Shown here piece by piece: positions 6,074 to 6,094 of a stretch of DNA of 6,094 nucleotides. The stretch lies in assembly GCA_029934815.1 (NCBI GenBank), contig JAOZLM010000143.1:1-6094 (forward strand), written 5' to 3'. The position numbers and the translations under genes were made by a program. The DNA is from Desulfocapsa sp. GTDB taxonomy: Bacteria; Desulfobacterota; Desulfobulbia; Desulfobulbales; Desulfocapsaceae. The number at the start of each line of letters is the position of its first letter. Position 1 is the stretch's first letter. The notes under the pieces were generated by a model. It was not told the DNA's origin. It did not search any database and worked only from the letters and a program-made list of their open reading frames with translations.

Positions 6074-6094
6074 TGTATTCGTTAAACGTGATGG

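Noticed and set aside
1..6094. Search for a defence system, phage, transposon, CRISPR array or other novel system
   Set aside because: All five genes fall into known families, the gaps are short, and there is no transposase, integrase, tRNA, repeat array or effector-like gene.

Overview
The window reads as ordinary chromosomal DNA of a Gram-negative, moderately AT-leaning bacterium. The MltD-type LysM murein transglycosylase, the short MoaE-like protein, the HDOD protein and the multi-receiver hybrid kinase would suit a sulfate-reducing deltaproteobacterium (Desulfobacterota, perhaps the Desulfobulbales). That placement rests on protein style and on a recalled intergenic repeat, not on a marker gene, so it is tentative.

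Layout: four genes lie head to tail on the minus strand and one on the plus strand. In order of transcription, the minus-strand genes are a secreted lytic transglycosylase with LysM repeats (5477 to 3525), a 122-residue MoaE-family protein (3479 to 3111), an HDOD-domain protein (about 3055 to 2216) and a soluble hybrid histidine kinase with two receiver domains (2164 to 38). The gaps are only about 45, 55 and 51 bases and none holds a canonical terminator, so the four could share a transcript. A 78-base AT-rich divergent region (5478-5555) separates this group from a plus-strand Nudix hydrolase resembling MTH1/MutT (5556-6041). A good sigma70-like promoter follows the Nudix gene at 6046-6073 and points off the right edge.

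How the genes may work together: the HDOD protein and the hybrid kinase are adjacent signalling proteins. The kinase has no membrane segment and no recognisable sensor domain, so a protein partner such as the HDOD product is a plausible input (inference). The kinase also lacks an Hpt domain and an output domain, so any phosphorelay must continue elsewhere. The transglycosylase and the MoaE-like protein have no obvious link to that signalling. The Nudix enzyme probably cleans oxidised nucleotides.

Non-coding structure: a 19-base motif occurs twice in the same orientation with two mismatches, once over the kinase stop codon at the left edge and once between the MoaE-like and HDOD genes. It looks like a dispersed intergenic repeat. 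An 8-bp perfect hairpin sits over the HDOD stop codon. I found no tRNA, rRNA, CRISPR, transposase or phage signature, and no clear evidence of an undescribed system.
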